A stretch of 64,000 nucleotides of DNA from Flavobacterium hungaricum (GTDB lineage: Bacteria; Bacteroidota; Bacteroidia; Flavobacteriales; Flavobacteriaceae), in assembly GCF_015182285.1 (NCBI RefSeq), contig NZ_PRDM01000003.1:310001-374000 (forward strand), read 5' to 3'. The notes beneath the pieces were generated by a model. It saw nothing but the letters and a program-made list of their open reading frames with translations. It ran no database searches and had not been told where the DNA came from. A program made the translations under genes and the position numbers. Shown here piece by piece: positions 1-10,136 of the stretch (position 1 is the stretch's first letter; each line of letters begins with the position of its first letter).

Positions 1-1
1 T

Positions 2-2122
2 GAAGATGCAGGTTTGCTTAAAAATCAGACCAATAAAATCATGATCGATGTGTATACTTCTGCGCCAATAGGGACGGTTGTAAGTGTGAATTTAGAAAAC
101 AGTGCTGCATCGCTTCCGGCCAATTATCCAACGGGAAGAAATAGTAATTATGTTGCTATCACGACGAAACAAAACCAATGGGAAACATTGACTTTCTATT
201 ACAATTCAAGTCCAGATGCCGGAACTTCAAACTTGGCTGTAAATCAAATGGTTTTATTGTTTAATTCTGGCTCGTATACAAACGACACCTATTATTTCGA
301 TAATATTAGAATCGGTTCTACTAAATTGCCAGACACCTTTACGCCTGGCGTTGTTTATGAAGATTATCAAAATACACACAATATCACCTTTAGAGATGCG
401 ATCGGCACGTATACACCGAACACGGCAAATCCAAGCGCATCGGGAATCAATACTTCTACAAACGTTGGAAAGTACGTTCGTAAATCAACAGAATTGTATG
501 ATAACTTTTCATTCAATACTACATTAACCAATATCGGAGACTTTAAAGGCGGAACGAAAAAATTCGCAATGGATGTGTATACTTCAGCTCCGGTTGGATC
601 TATTATTTCATGGCAGGCAGAAAGCAGTGCTTCAATTCCATCCAATTATCCGGCCGGAAGACATAGTATTTACCAAGGTGTCGTTAAACAGACTAATGCT
701 TGGCATACGGTAACCTTTACGTATGTAAGTTCGCCAGACGCATCGACTTTAAACAGCGAAGTAAACCGTTTTGTTTTCTTATTTGAACCGGGAACCAATT
801 CTGGAAACACTTATTATTTTGATAATCTGAGAGCTTTAAATCTGGTTTCGACAGAAACACCAGCAGGATTGCCAGCACCTTGGATTAGCACCGATTTAGG
901 AGCGGTAACACCTGCTGGAGAAGCTTCGCATGCTAACGGAACTTTTACTATCAAAGGTTCTGGAACCGACATTTGGGAATCCAGCGATCAGTTTCAATAT
1001 GTGTATCAGCCGATTACTGGCGATGCCGAAATTATTGCAAGAGTTACTTCGCTTACAAATACGAATACGTACGCAAAAGCGGGCGTAATGTTCCGCGAAA
1101 CATTGACACCGACTTCTAAGCATGCCATGACGACTATTACAGCAGCAGCGGGAGTGGAGTTTTTGTCAAGAGATGCAGTTTCGGTGCCAACGATTCAACA
1201 GGGAGCGGCGGGAACTTTTCCAAAATGGCTGCGAATTGTAAGATCAGGAAATACATTTACGTCTTATACCTCAGACAATGGTACAACTTGGACTCCAATT
1301 GGTACGGCAAGAACCATCACTATGGCGAATACGATTTATGTCGGAATGGCTGTAACGTCTCATAACAACGGGACTTTGGCAACAGGTGTTTTCAGCGATG
1401 TTATTGTTAGAAATATTACTGCAAACCCGAATGTGAATTTAGCTTTAGCTAAAACAGCGACGGCATCTACAGAAGAAAATGCCGCACTTTCGGCATCAAA
1501 AGCAACTGATGGAGACAGCACCGCTACAAGATGGGCAAGTTCTTTTGCCAATGCAACCGAATGGATTTATGTTGATTTAGGAAGTAATTACAACCTTAAC
1601 CGTGTGGTTTTAAAATGGGAAGCTGCTTTTGCGACCCAATATAAAATACAGCTTTCTACAGATACTGTTTTCACAGAAAATGAAACCATTACGACACAAA
1701 CTGCTTCTGACGGCGGTACTGATGATTTAGCGGTAAGCGGCTCAGGAAGATATTTGAGAATTTTATGTACTGCAAAAGCTTTAGCACCTTATGGATATTC
1801 ATTGTATGAAATAGAAGCCTACGGATCGGCATCAACAGCTAAAATGGCTTTGAATACCGAAACAGCGTCTCAAGAACAAGAAGTGGTTTTTGCGATGTAT
1901 CCAAATCCGGCGAGTAACTATATTCAAGTTGCAATACCTGAAAAACTGGACAACAAAATCATCTCGATTTATGATAATTCAGGAACGTTGATTCTTCAGA
2001 ACAAACTTGAAAATGATGCCAATGAAAGCTTGATTGATATCAGCAGATTAGAAAGAGGAATTTACATTCTGAACTTCAAATCAGATCAAAAAAGCTGGAC
2101 CAAAAAATTGATTAAGAAATAA
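2..2122 (+). CDS. Secreted multidomain carbohydrate-binding protein with T9SS tail (5' end outside window)
   Basis: The reading frame is open to the left edge, so the N-terminus and possibly a catalytic domain are missing. The visible part contains two copies of a beta-sandwich module (roughly the first 100 visible residues and residues 115-275), each with an MDVYTSAP-like segment and a YYFDN(I/L)R ending. A DUF1349/LamG-like jelly roll follows (about 285-470). Next comes an F5/8 type C (discoidin, CBM32-like) domain (about 475-610, with the ATDGD..TRWAS motif). The C-terminus is a T9SS type A sorting domain (YPNPASNYI...LERGIYILNF...KKLIKK). This predicts export by Sec and then T9SS to the cell surface or medium. 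Binding of a polysaccharide is inferred from domain content. It lies directly upstream of a GH64-type glucanase and a chitinase, which suggests a shared role. No catalytic motif is visible in the part present. Confidence 0.85.
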   Translation, partial: EDAGLLKNQTNKIMIDVYTSAPIGTVVSVNLENSAASLPANYPTGRNSNYVAITTKQNQWETLTFYYNSSPDAGTSNLAVNQMVLLFNSGSYTNDTYYFDNIRIGSTKLPDTFTPGVVYEDYQNTHNITFRDAIGTYTPNTANPSASGINTSTNVGKYVRKSTELYDNFSFNTTLTNIGDFKGGTKKFAMDVYTSAPVGSIISWQAESSASIPSNYPAGRHSIYQGVVKQTNAWHTVTFTYVSSPDASTLNSEVNRFVFLFEPGTNSGNTYYFDNLRALNLVSTETPAGLPAPWISTDLGAVTPAGEASHANGTFTIKGSGTDIWESSDQFQYVYQPITGDAEIIARVTSLTNTNTYAKAGVMFRETLTPTSKHAMTTITAAAGVEFLSRDAVSVPTIQQGAAGTFPKWLRIVRSGNTFTSYTSDNGTTWTPIGTARTITMANTIYVGMAVTSHNNGTLATGVFSDVIVRNITANPNVNLALAKTATASTEENAALSASKATDGDSTATRWASSFANATEWIYVDLGSNYNLNRVVLKWEAAFATQYKIQLSTDTVFTENETITTQTASDGGTDDLAVSGSGRYLRILCTAKALAPYGYSLYEIEAYGSASTAKMALNTETASQEQEVVFAMYPNPASNYIQVAIPEKLDNKIISIYDNSGTLILQNKLENDANESLIDISRLERGIYILNFKSDQKSWTKKLIKK

Positions 2123-2296
2123 TAAAAAATCCGTTGGGTGTCATTTGTTTTAAAAATAAATCCCCCAAAGAAAAGAATAGCTGGAATTAAATTTAAAGGA
2201 TAGCACCAAAATTTCACCTGACGGATCATTAAGTCACTATTTTGAAAATGATTTTTGTTTTAAAATCTATTTACGTAACCCCAAAATTATTGAGAT

Positions 2297-4948
2297 ATGA
2301 AATTAATTAGACTTCAAAAATTATCCTTTTTGACGACACTATTTTTAGTGTTTTCAAATCTAATGTACGGACAAGGCGCCATTCCGTTTACAATTAGCAA
2401 TACATCGCCTTTTAACGATAATGAATTGTATGTTGCCATTGTCGGGATCGATTACACCACAGGAAACCATGTTTGGGTAAACGCCAAAACAAGCCAGGTC
2501 TTTCCAATGAGTGCTTCTTATAATACCGTTACTGGACCCACATACGGCGGTAATACAGGACCGGGACAAAATTCAAAATATGCGGCTTGTTTTACAAAGC
2601 TGAGTGAGATTCCGAACAAAACTTTTACTTTGCCTTTAATTGCAGGCTGCCGTGTTTTTATTTCTAAAGGCTCGCAATTGTACTTTTATTTCTTTGGTGC
2701 AAATGGAGCGCCTTCGGGATATGCATCGCCAAATCCGCAGAATACAACAGATCCGAATCAGGGGATTTTGTATGAAATGATCGAGCTGACGAATAATCAG
2801 CACGGATTCTTCGGAAATCCAACTCGTGTAGATTCTTATAAATATCCAATGGGATTAGAATTGTTCGGTGCCAATGGCTATCAGAAAAAAGTAGGAGACT
2901 TAAAAAAGCATGCCGATATTGTTGCCGCTTTTAAAGCCAATGTTCCAGCAGAATTTCAAGGCTGTGTAAACGATGCAACGGGCGAAATTACAGCACCTTC
3001 TAAAACGGCAGCTTACGCTCAAGGATCAGGACAATACGCAAACTACTTAAAATCGTACATCGATGCGATTTGGAACAAATATAAAAACGAAGATTTGATC
3101 TTTTATGCCGGAGACGCAGGAGTTTTTAAAGGAAGAGTTATTGGAGAACAATTAGAAATGGTAGGGCAGTCTGGCGCTTTTGTAGGCAGAACGGGACGCG
3201 TGCAAAACAGACCGACAACACAAGAAGCGCTTGAAGGAAAAGGCGTTCTCGACAGAAGACTGGTTGACGGAGATCTGGATCTTGTAATTCAGGCACAGTT
3301 AACCGCTGCCATTAACCGCCACGTTGTCAACACTACAACCGCAAATCCTGGACAGCAAAACTGGTACGATGCCTCAAAATACTATCAGGTAAACCCAACC
3401 AATCATTATTCTAAATTCTGGCATTTACCAGGAATCAATATTGATAATCTGGCATACGGATTTGCTTATGACGATGTTGCAGATCAATCGCCGTCGCTGC
3501 ATTCGCCTCAGCCGACAAAAGTAATTGCTGTTTTTGGAGGTTATGCAGGAACGGTTCCTTCTGTTCCGGCTTCGACAGATGTGATTACGGTTTACAAAGA
3601 TTGCAACTACGCCGGATTTTCTGGAGGATTAACCATTGGTGATTATAATCTGGCACGTTTAAATTCGCTGGGAGTTTTAAACGATGATATTTCTTCATTA
3701 AAAGTAGCTCAGGGTTATAAGGCAATTTTATTTATGGATGATAATTTTACGGGAACTTCGACCGTAATTACTTCTGATAATAATTGTTTGAATACCACCT
3801 GGAACGACAAAGTAACTTCTATACGAATTCTTCCTAACGGAACCACAACTTTAGGAAGCCAGACTTTCTTTCTTCAAAACAGAAACAGTAATCTCTACAT
3901 GGATGTTTGGACAGCAAGTATGTCCAACGGAGCCGGAATCAATCAAGGTGCTCTGACTTCTGGAAATAATCAGAAGTTTACTTTGACCCACTTAGGAGAC
4001 GGACTGTACAAAATCATAGTCAATCACAGTGGTATGTCTATGGATGTGAATAATTTCAATAAAGCCAATGGTGCGCGTGTAGAGCAATATCCGTACAATG
4101 CGACAACCAATCAGCAGTTTATTTTGGTAGATGCCGGAAGCGGATTCTATAAAATTGTTGCCCGTCACAGCGGTAAAATTGTTGAGGTTGCTGGAGCAAG
4201 TACAGCTTCGGGAGCCATTGTACAGCAATGGGATAATAACAACCAAACTTGCGGACAATGGAAGCTGGTTCCAGCGGCTTCTTCTCAAACTTCCGTTTTG
4301 ATTCAGGCAGAAGATTACTCCTCAATGAGCGGTATTCAGGTAGAAGCTACTACAGATACAGGCGGAGGTTCTAATGTGGGGTACACCGAAACAGGTGATT
4401 GGCTGGCGTATAACAGTATCAATTTCCCAACAACAGGTTCTTATTTAATCGAATACCGAGTAGCAAGTGCTTCGGGCGGTGTTCTTTCTTCCGATTTAAA
4501 TGCGGGTGCTATTGTTTTAGGAAATGTCACTGTTCCTAATACGGGTGGATGGCAAAATTGGCAGACCGTTTCGCAGACCGTTAATGTAAACGCTGGAACC
4601 TACAATTTCGGAATCTATATTCAAAGTACTGGAATGAACCTCAATTGGATTAAAATTACAAAAATAGGTGCTGGAGCGAGTGCTAAAACGGCTTCTGTAG
4701 AAACGATTGAAGAAGAATCGGCAGTGACGGAACTTACAGTATATCCAAGTCCGGCAGAAAGCACGCTGTATGTAACAACGGCTGTAAGTGGCGAAAGAGT
4801 GAGCATTATAGATCAGACTGGAACTGAAGTTTCGCAGCAAAAAATCAATGACAATAGTATTGATGTATCGCGATTAAGAACCGGAATTTATTTTGTGGTT
4901 TTTGATCAGAGTGGTAAAAAAGTGATCAAACGTTTCATCAAAAAATAA
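2297..4948 (+). CDS. Secreted GH64-like beta-1,3-glucanase with crystallin, ricin, CBM6 and T9SS modules
   Basis: A signal peptide ends near residue 26 (MYGQ). Residues about 27-400 match the GH64/thaumatin-like beta-1,3-glucanase pattern: an AIPFTISN start, NQGILYEMIE, and the conserved stretches LIFYAGDAGVFKGRV and LDLVIQAQLTAAINRHV. Downstream are a beta/gamma-crystallin-like module (about 427-514), a ricin-type beta-trefoil (about 518-661), a CBM6-like module (about 667-790, starting IQAEDYSSMSGIQ) and a T9SS type A tail (about 813-883, ending KRFIKK). GH64 enzymes hydrolyse beta-1,3-glucan endolytically, as found in fungal walls, callose or laminarin. The family assignment rests on motif recognition. 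The accessory modules are nearly the same as those of the metallopeptidase gene 4 kb downstream, indicating recent module exchange. The gene stands alone with 174 nt upstream. Confidence 0.85.
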   Translation: MKLIRLQKLSFLTTLFLVFSNLMYGQGAIPFTISNTSPFNDNELYVAIVGIDYTTGNHVWVNAKTSQVFPMSASYNTVTGPTYGGNTGPGQNSKYAACFTKLSEIPNKTFTLPLIAGCRVFISKGSQLYFYFFGANGAPSGYASPNPQNTTDPNQGILYEMIELTNNQHGFFGNPTRVDSYKYPMGLELFGANGYQKKVGDLKKHADIVAAFKANVPAEFQGCVNDATGEITAPSKTAAYAQGSGQYANYLKSYIDAIWNKYKNEDLIFYAGDAGVFKGRVIGEQLEMVGQSGAFVGRTGRVQNRPTTQEALEGKGVLDRRLVDGDLDLVIQAQLTAAINRHVVNTTTANPGQQNWYDASKYYQVNPTNHYSKFWHLPGINIDNLAYGFAYDDVADQSPSLHSPQPTKVIAVFGGYAGTVPSVPASTDVITVYKDCNYAGFSGGLTIGDYNLARLNSLGVLNDDISSLKVAQGYKAILFMDDNFTGTSTVITSDNNCLNTTWNDKVTSIRILPNGTTTLGSQTFFLQNRNSNLYMDVWTASMSNGAGINQGALTSGNNQKFTLTHLGDGLYKIIVNHSGMSMDVNNFNKANGARVEQYPYNATTNQQFILVDAGSGFYKIVARHSGKIVEVAGASTASGAIVQQWDNNNQTCGQWKLVPAASSQTSVLIQAEDYSSMSGIQVEATTDTGGGSNVGYTETGDWLAYNSINFPTTGSYLIEYRVASASGGVLSSDLNAGAIVLGNVTVPNTGGWQNWQTVSQTVNVNAGTYNFGIYIQSTGMNLNWIKITKIGAGASAKTASVETIEEESAVTELTVYPSPAESTLYVTTAVSGERVSIIDQTGTEVSQQKINDNSIDVSRLRTGIYFVVFDQSGKKVIKRFIKK

Positions 4949-5099
4949 TTTTAAAATATAGATTTTAGATTGATTTACTGTTAGTTGTAAACAATTTTCG
5001 GTTGAATTGGACTGAGTTTAATTCAACCGAATCTAAAATCTGCAATCTAATATTCCAACCCCTTATTTACAAATTATTAATCTGTTAAAACAAATCATT

Positions 5100-6725
5100 A
5101 TGAAAAACAATTACCAAAGAATGCCGCTAAAATGGATGCTTATTTTTGTTTTGGGCTTTTTCAATTTGTCCATTGCCCAGAAAAAAGTAATCGCTTATAT
5201 CCCGAACTGGATCGATTTGAATGCTTTTTCGAGTACCATTCAATACAGTAAATTAACGCATATTAATATTGCATTTGAAAATCCCGATGCCAATGGTTAT
5301 CTGACTTTTAACTCAGGAAATAATGCGATTATTAATACAGCCCATGCCAATAATGTAAAAGTTTTTGTCTCACTTGGCGGTGGTGCTATTTCAGAAGGCG
5401 GTGCTATTCGTGACAATTATTTTAATCTCATTACACCCGCCAACAGAACAGCATTCGTACAAAAAATATACGATTATGTGGTAGCCCATAATTTTGATGG
5501 TGTCGATGTAGATTTAGAAGGTCCTGCTATTAACGGCGATTACGGAGGCTTTGTAATTGCTCTGGCAAATAAACTGCATGCTAATGGAAAATTGATTACA
5601 GCGGCACTTTCTGAAGGATATGGCGGTGCCAATGTACCTGCATCTACTTTCGCGGCTTATGACTGGATCAATATTATGGCGTATGATGCAACAGGACCTT
5701 GGGCACCAGGAAATCCAGGACAGCATTCTCCGTACAGTATGGCCGTAAATCAGTTTAATTATTGGACAGGAAGAGGATTACCGGCAAGCAAAGCCGTTAT
5801 CGGACTTCCGTTTTATGGTTACGGATTTGGAGCTTCGGCCAATCAGGGAATTTCGTTTGCCAATATCGTAGCACAATATCCAGGCTCAGAAAATCAGGAT
5901 CAAGTGGGGAATACCATTTATTATAACGGAATTCCGACTATTAAACAAAAAACAACTTTTGCCATTCAAAATGCGGCCGGAGTTATGATTTGGGAATTAT
6001 CTCAGGATGCAACAGGTTCAAAATCATTATTGACAGCTGTCGATCAGGTGGTAAAAGGAAGTAATCCGCCAACAGGAACTGGAACTCTGATTCAGGCAGA
6101 AAATTACAATACCATGAGCGGTGTTCAGACAGAAGCGACAACCGATACTGGCGGAGGCTTAAATGTAGGGTACTGCGATACAGGTGATTGGATGGCTTAT
6201 TATAACGTCAATTTTCCAACTTCGGGTTCTTATATAATTGAATACAGAGTTGCAAGTGCCGTTACAGGCGGAAGATTATCATCAGATTTAAATGCAGGAA
6301 CGATTCAGCTCGGAAATGTAAACATTCCAAATACTGGAGGCTGGCAAAACTGGCAGACGGTGACACAAACCGTAAATGTAAATGCAGGAACGTATAATTT
6401 CGGAATATATGTTCAAAATACAGGTTTTAATATAAACTGGTTTCGAATTACAAAATCGGCTTCGGCTTTGGCAGCAAAAGCAGCACCAGCAGATAAGATT
6501 GAAAGTTTGAGTATTTATCCAAATCCAGCAGAAAGCGAACTTTTCTTTACAGCCGAAGTTTCGGGCGGAAGTGTGAACATCATTAATACAGAAGGCGGTG
6601 CTACTGTTTCTTCTCAAACCGTAAACAATAACAGTATCGATGTTTCGACTTTAAAATCCGGAATTTATCTGATTTTAGTAGAGAAAAACGGAATTAAAAC
6701 CGTGAGACGTTTTATTAAAAAGTAA
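5100..6725 (+). CDS. Secreted GH18 chitinase with CBM6-like module and T9SS tail
   Basis: The protein has a signal peptide of about 27 residues (ending LSIAQ). The GH18 TIM barrel spans about residues 29-320. It carries the family signature DGVDVDLE at 133-140, with E140 as predicted acid/base, plus YDWINIMAYDATGPW and the barrel strand FVSLGGG. A CBM6-like module follows at about 330-450, close in sequence to those of the neighbouring glucanase and peptidase. The end is a T9SS type A sorting domain (YPNPAESELFF...SGIYLILV...RRFIKK). GH18 enzymes hydrolyse chitin or related GlcNAc polymers by substrate-assisted catalysis. Some family members are endo-N-acetylglucosaminidases, so chitin is the likeliest but not the only substrate. 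The neighbouring glucanase and protease suggest joint attack on fungal-type walls. Confidence 0.9.
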   Translation: MKNNYQRMPLKWMLIFVLGFFNLSIAQKKVIAYIPNWIDLNAFSSTIQYSKLTHINIAFENPDANGYLTFNSGNNAIINTAHANNVKVFVSLGGGAISEGGAIRDNYFNLITPANRTAFVQKIYDYVVAHNFDGVDVDLEGPAINGDYGGFVIALANKLHANGKLITAALSEGYGGANVPASTFAAYDWINIMAYDATGPWAPGNPGQHSPYSMAVNQFNYWTGRGLPASKAVIGLPFYGYGFGASANQGISFANIVAQYPGSENQDQVGNTIYYNGIPTIKQKTTFAIQNAAGVMIWELSQDATGSKSLLTAVDQVVKGSNPPTGTGTLIQAENYNTMSGVQTEATTDTGGGLNVGYCDTGDWMAYYNVNFPTSGSYIIEYRVASAVTGGRLSSDLNAGTIQLGNVNIPNTGGWQNWQTVTQTVNVNAGTYNFGIYVQNTGFNINWFRITKSASALAAKAAPADKIESLSIYPNPAESELFFTAEVSGGSVNIINTEGGATVSSQTVNNNSIDVSTLKSGIYLILVEKNGIKTVRRFIKK

Positions 6726-6949
6726 GTTTTTTAAACCGCAATCCCGATAGCTATCGGGAGCAAAGATTTACGCAAAGTTCGCAAAGAGTTTTTGTATAGG
6801 AGACTTCATAAATTGAAAAAGTTCACAAAGCTGGGTTTACACACAGCTTTGCGAACTTAATATTTAGATCTCGCTTGCGCTTCAAATTGAAAAAAAACTT
6901 AGCGTTAAAATTTAATAAACAGTATTTCAATTTTATAACCCCAAATTTT
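6726..6949. repeat. Intergenic palindrome-containing repeat block
   Basis: The gap holds a perfect palindrome (CCCGATAGCTATCGGG near 6743-6758). Complementary stretches rich in TTCGCAAAG and CTTTGCGAA lie between about 6768 and 6858. Similar GCAAAGATTTACG fragments recur elsewhere in the window (for example near 12070). The block may act as a transcription end or be a dispersed repeat; no gene is visible. Confidence 0.5.
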
Positions 6950-9817
6950 ATGAAAAACAATTACAAATTTCGATTTAGTATAGTACTGTTTCTCGCCTTC
7001 GGAAGTTTTGCTATTGCACAAACTTCATTAGGATCGAGTAAAACCTTTATGAACAACTTAAAAAAAGGACTCGCAGTTGCTGCCACTTCAAAAAGTGCTG
7101 AAAAAACAATTGTACTTCAAGCAGAAAAAGCAAGTTTCAATGCAAAAATAAACTACAAAGAATCCAACGAATCCACCGAGTTTTTGATTGGAGAAATTAA
7201 AAACATTCCAGAATCTTCTTTTTACATCAAAGTAAAAGACAAATCGCTGGAAGGTCATATTCTTTTAAAGAAAAGCAGAGAAGCGTATAAATACTTTTCT
7301 GATGCACAGGGAAATGCATTTGTAAAAAAAGTAGACATCAATACCCTGGTGTGTATCGATTACAAAAATGTACCGGCAAAGGATAATGCTGCCAGTAAAA
7401 CTGCAGCAGCTCCAGAAATTGCTCAGGCACTGCTGAATCTGCAGAGTCTGCCGGGGGCCGCAGGCTGTATCATGCTGGATTTTGACGGTTATTACATGCC
7501 GGCAGGAAATCTTTGGAACAACGGAAACGCCATAAATGCAGCCGCTTCTGGAATGAATGATGCGGCAGTGCAGCAGCATTGGGAAGTAGTTTCAGAAGAT
7601 TACCGTCCTTTTAATGTAAATGTTACCACAAACGAAGCCGTTTTTAATTCATACCCAAGAAACAGAAGAATGCGCGTTGTGGTTACTCCCACCAATACCG
7701 CAGCGCCGGGAGCGGGAGGAGTGGCTTACATAGGCTCTTTTAATTGGGATAACGATGTGCCTTGCTGGGTATTTATCACTTCTGGAAAGTCGGGCGGAGA
7801 TGCTTCTTCGCACGAAGTTGGGCATACTTTTGACTTAGGTCATGACGGACGTACTAATCCTGCCGAAGATTATTTTCTTGGCTTGGACGGAACTTCGTGG
7901 GCGCCGATCATGGGTGCAGGTTATTACAGACCGGTTGTACAGTGGAGTAAAGGCGAATACAATTATGCCAACAACAAACAAGATGATGTCGCCATTATTG
8001 CCAGTGCCAAATTTGGAGTGGGATACCGCGGCGATGATTACGGAAATACTACGGCTTCTGCGGCAGCTTTAGACTATAACGCGAGCGGACAAATCAATCA
8101 GAAAAACGGAATTATTTCGAGTGAAGCTGATTATGATTTTTTTACGTTTACAACAGGTGGCGGTAACGTTTCTATTAATGCGAATACCGTTTCGAGAGAC
8201 GGAAATCTCCATCTTTTAATCCGATTGTATAATGCAGCGGGAGCAGAAATGGGAACGTATTGGAATTCGGATCCGTTTGCTTTGAATGCTTCTATGAATG
8301 TCAATCTTCCTGCTGGAAAATACTTTATTGGTGTTGACGGAAACGGAGCCGGAAATACAGGAGCTGGAGGCTATTCTGCTTACGGTTCTATCGGAAGTTA
8401 TTCGATTACCGGAACCATTCCGCCGGGAGGAGCCATTGCCGCTTCGACAGACGTAATCACCGTTTACAAAGATTGTAATTATACCGGCTTCTCTGGAGGT
8501 TTAACTATTGGAGATTACAATTTGGCGCGTTTAAATTCGATTGGGATTTTAAACGATGACATTTCTTCGCTTAAAGTTACGCAAGGTTATCAGGCCATTT
8601 TATATCAGGATGATAATTTTGCTGGTGCTTCAACGGTAATTAATTCGGATAATTCATGCTTGAATACCACTTGGAATGATAAAGTAAGTTCGATCAGGAT
8701 TATAGCAAACGGAATCACTTCTTTAGGAAATCAGACTTTCTTTTTGCAAAACAGAAACAGCGGTTTGTATATGGATGTATGGACTGCAAGTATGTCCAAC
8801 GGAGCAGGAATTAATCAAGGCGGTTTGACTTCTGGAAATAACCAGAAATTTACCTTTACCCATTTAGGAGACGGAATGTATAAAATTATTGCCAACCACA
8901 GCGGTCAGTCTATGGATGTCAATAATTTTAATAAAGCCAATGGGGCACGTGTGGAACAATATCCGTATAACGGAACCACAAATCAGCAGTATATTCTAGT
9001 TGCAACAGGAGACGGATTTTATAAAATTGTTGCCCGCCACAGCGGTAGAATTGTTGAGGTTGCGGGCGCAAGTACTGCTTCGGGAGCTATTGTACAACAA
9101 TGGGACAATAACAATCAAACCTGCGGACAATGGAAACTGGTTGCCACAACAACCTCGCAGACATCAACTTTGATTCAAGCCGAAGATTATGCTGCTATGA
9201 ATGGTATTCAGGTCGAAGCAACGACAGACACCGGAGGAGGTTCTAATGTGGGTTATACCGAAACGGGCGACTGGCTGGCTTATAATAATATTAATTTCCC
9301 GACAACGGGCTCGTATTTAATCGAATACCGTGTCGCGAGCGGCGTAACAGGCGGCAGATTATCTTCTGATTTAAATGGTGGTACAATAGTTTTAGGAAAC
9401 GTTGATATTCCAAATACAGAAGGCTGGCAGAATTGGCAGACGGTTACACAAACGGTAAACGTAAATGCAGGAACGTACAATTTTGGGATCTATATTCAGA
9501 ATACCGGAATGAATATTAACTGGATTAGAATTACTAAAATAGGCAATGCAGCACCAACGGCTGTAACTTCAGAAATTGCGGCTAAAGCTGCTAATAATGT
9601 ATTAATTGTATATCCAAATCCTGTAGCAGACTTATTATCGTTTACTACTGATGTAATCGGCGGAAAAACCACTATTATAGATGCTCAAGGGACAATTGTT
9701 GCCTCTCAAAAAATAAATGAAAATAGTTTAGAGGTAAGTCAATTAAAACAAGGGATTTATTTCCTGATCCTTGAAAAAGACGGTAAACAAACTATAAAAC
9801 GTTTTATAAAGAAATAA
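6950..9817 (+). CDS. Secreted metzincin-type metallopeptidase with PPC, crystallin, ricin, CBM6 and T9SS modules
   Basis: I chose the ATG at 6950 because MKNNYKFRFS...FAIAQ then forms a normal signal peptide; a TTG start at 6875 would add 25 implausible residues ahead of it. The peptidase signature HEVGHTFDLGHD (residues 288-299) is the metzincin zinc site HExxHxxxxxH/D, and IMGAGY downstream is a plausible Met-turn. A pre-peptidase C-terminal-like domain follows (about 362-490). After it come a beta/gamma-crystallin-like domain (498-585), a ricin trefoil (590-735), a CBM6-like module (740-862) and a T9SS type A tail (about 885-955). A peptidase carrying glycan-binding modules suggests action on glycoproteins or on protein embedded in a polysaccharide wall. 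The three accessory modules are close paralogues of those at 3570-4690. Confidence 0.87.
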   Translation: MKNNYKFRFSIVLFLAFGSFAIAQTSLGSSKTFMNNLKKGLAVAATSKSAEKTIVLQAEKASFNAKINYKESNESTEFLIGEIKNIPESSFYIKVKDKSLEGHILLKKSREAYKYFSDAQGNAFVKKVDINTLVCIDYKNVPAKDNAASKTAAAPEIAQALLNLQSLPGAAGCIMLDFDGYYMPAGNLWNNGNAINAAASGMNDAAVQQHWEVVSEDYRPFNVNVTTNEAVFNSYPRNRRMRVVVTPTNTAAPGAGGVAYIGSFNWDNDVPCWVFITSGKSGGDASSHEVGHTFDLGHDGRTNPAEDYFLGLDGTSWAPIMGAGYYRPVVQWSKGEYNYANNKQDDVAIIASAKFGVGYRGDDYGNTTASAAALDYNASGQINQKNGIISSEADYDFFTFTTGGGNVSINANTVSRDGNLHLLIRLYNAAGAEMGTYWNSDPFALNASMNVNLPAGKYFIGVDGNGAGNTGAGGYSAYGSIGSYSITGTIPPGGAIAASTDVITVYKDCNYTGFSGGLTIGDYNLARLNSIGILNDDISSLKVTQGYQAILYQDDNFAGASTVINSDNSCLNTTWNDKVSSIRIIANGITSLGNQTFFLQNRNSGLYMDVWTASMSNGAGINQGGLTSGNNQKFTFTHLGDGMYKIIANHSGQSMDVNNFNKANGARVEQYPYNGTTNQQYILVATGDGFYKIVARHSGRIVEVAGASTASGAIVQQWDNNNQTCGQWKLVATTTSQTSTLIQAEDYAAMNGIQVEATTDTGGGSNVGYTETGDWLAYNNINFPTTGSYLIEYRVASGVTGGRLSSDLNGGTIVLGNVDIPNTEGWQNWQTVTQTVNVNAGTYNFGIYIQNTGMNINWIRITKIGNAAPTAVTSEIAAKAANNVLIVYPNPVADLLSFTTDVIGGKTTIIDAQGTIVASQKINENSLEVSQLKQGIYFLILEKDGKQTIKRFIKK

Positions 9818-10136
9818 AGAGTAACCCATTTGCCATAATGGTTTTAAATGCATTAAATTTTTAGGTTTTTAATGTGATGAAAAGGCTGTCAATTTTTTTG
9901 ACGGCCTTTTTTGTTTACGGTTCAATTGTCCCTAAAGGACAATGATTTATAAATCCTGTTTTTTCGACCAACGTTCGACCGATCATTTATGTATAGCGAG
10001 GTAATTTTAAAAATTCCGTTAGAAGTTTAGAATTGGCGTGGACAACTGAAAAAATTAAATTATCATTCGATAACAATAGCATAAACTCCTTTCGATATTA
10101 AATCAATAAAATTGCGGTGTAAAAAGTTACCCGCCC
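9818..10136. other. Gene-free stretch with terminator and one small hairpin
   Basis: Besides the terminator at 9879-9912, this gap holds a short perfect hairpin (ATTGTCC CTAA(A) GGACAAT, 9925-9943) resembling the REP-like palindromes seen further on. Nothing else was recognised before the metallophosphoesterase start. Confidence 0.4.
9879..9912 (+). terminator. Rho-independent terminator after the metallopeptidase
   Basis: The stem AAAGGC.GTCAA pairs with TTGACGGCCTTT around a T-rich loop, followed by a T-run. It lies about 60 nt after the metallopeptidase stop codon. Confidence 0.8.

Noticed and set aside
6875..6949. Longer start (TTG) for the metallopeptidase
   Set aside because: It would place 25 residues before a standard signal peptide; the ATG at 6950 is better.
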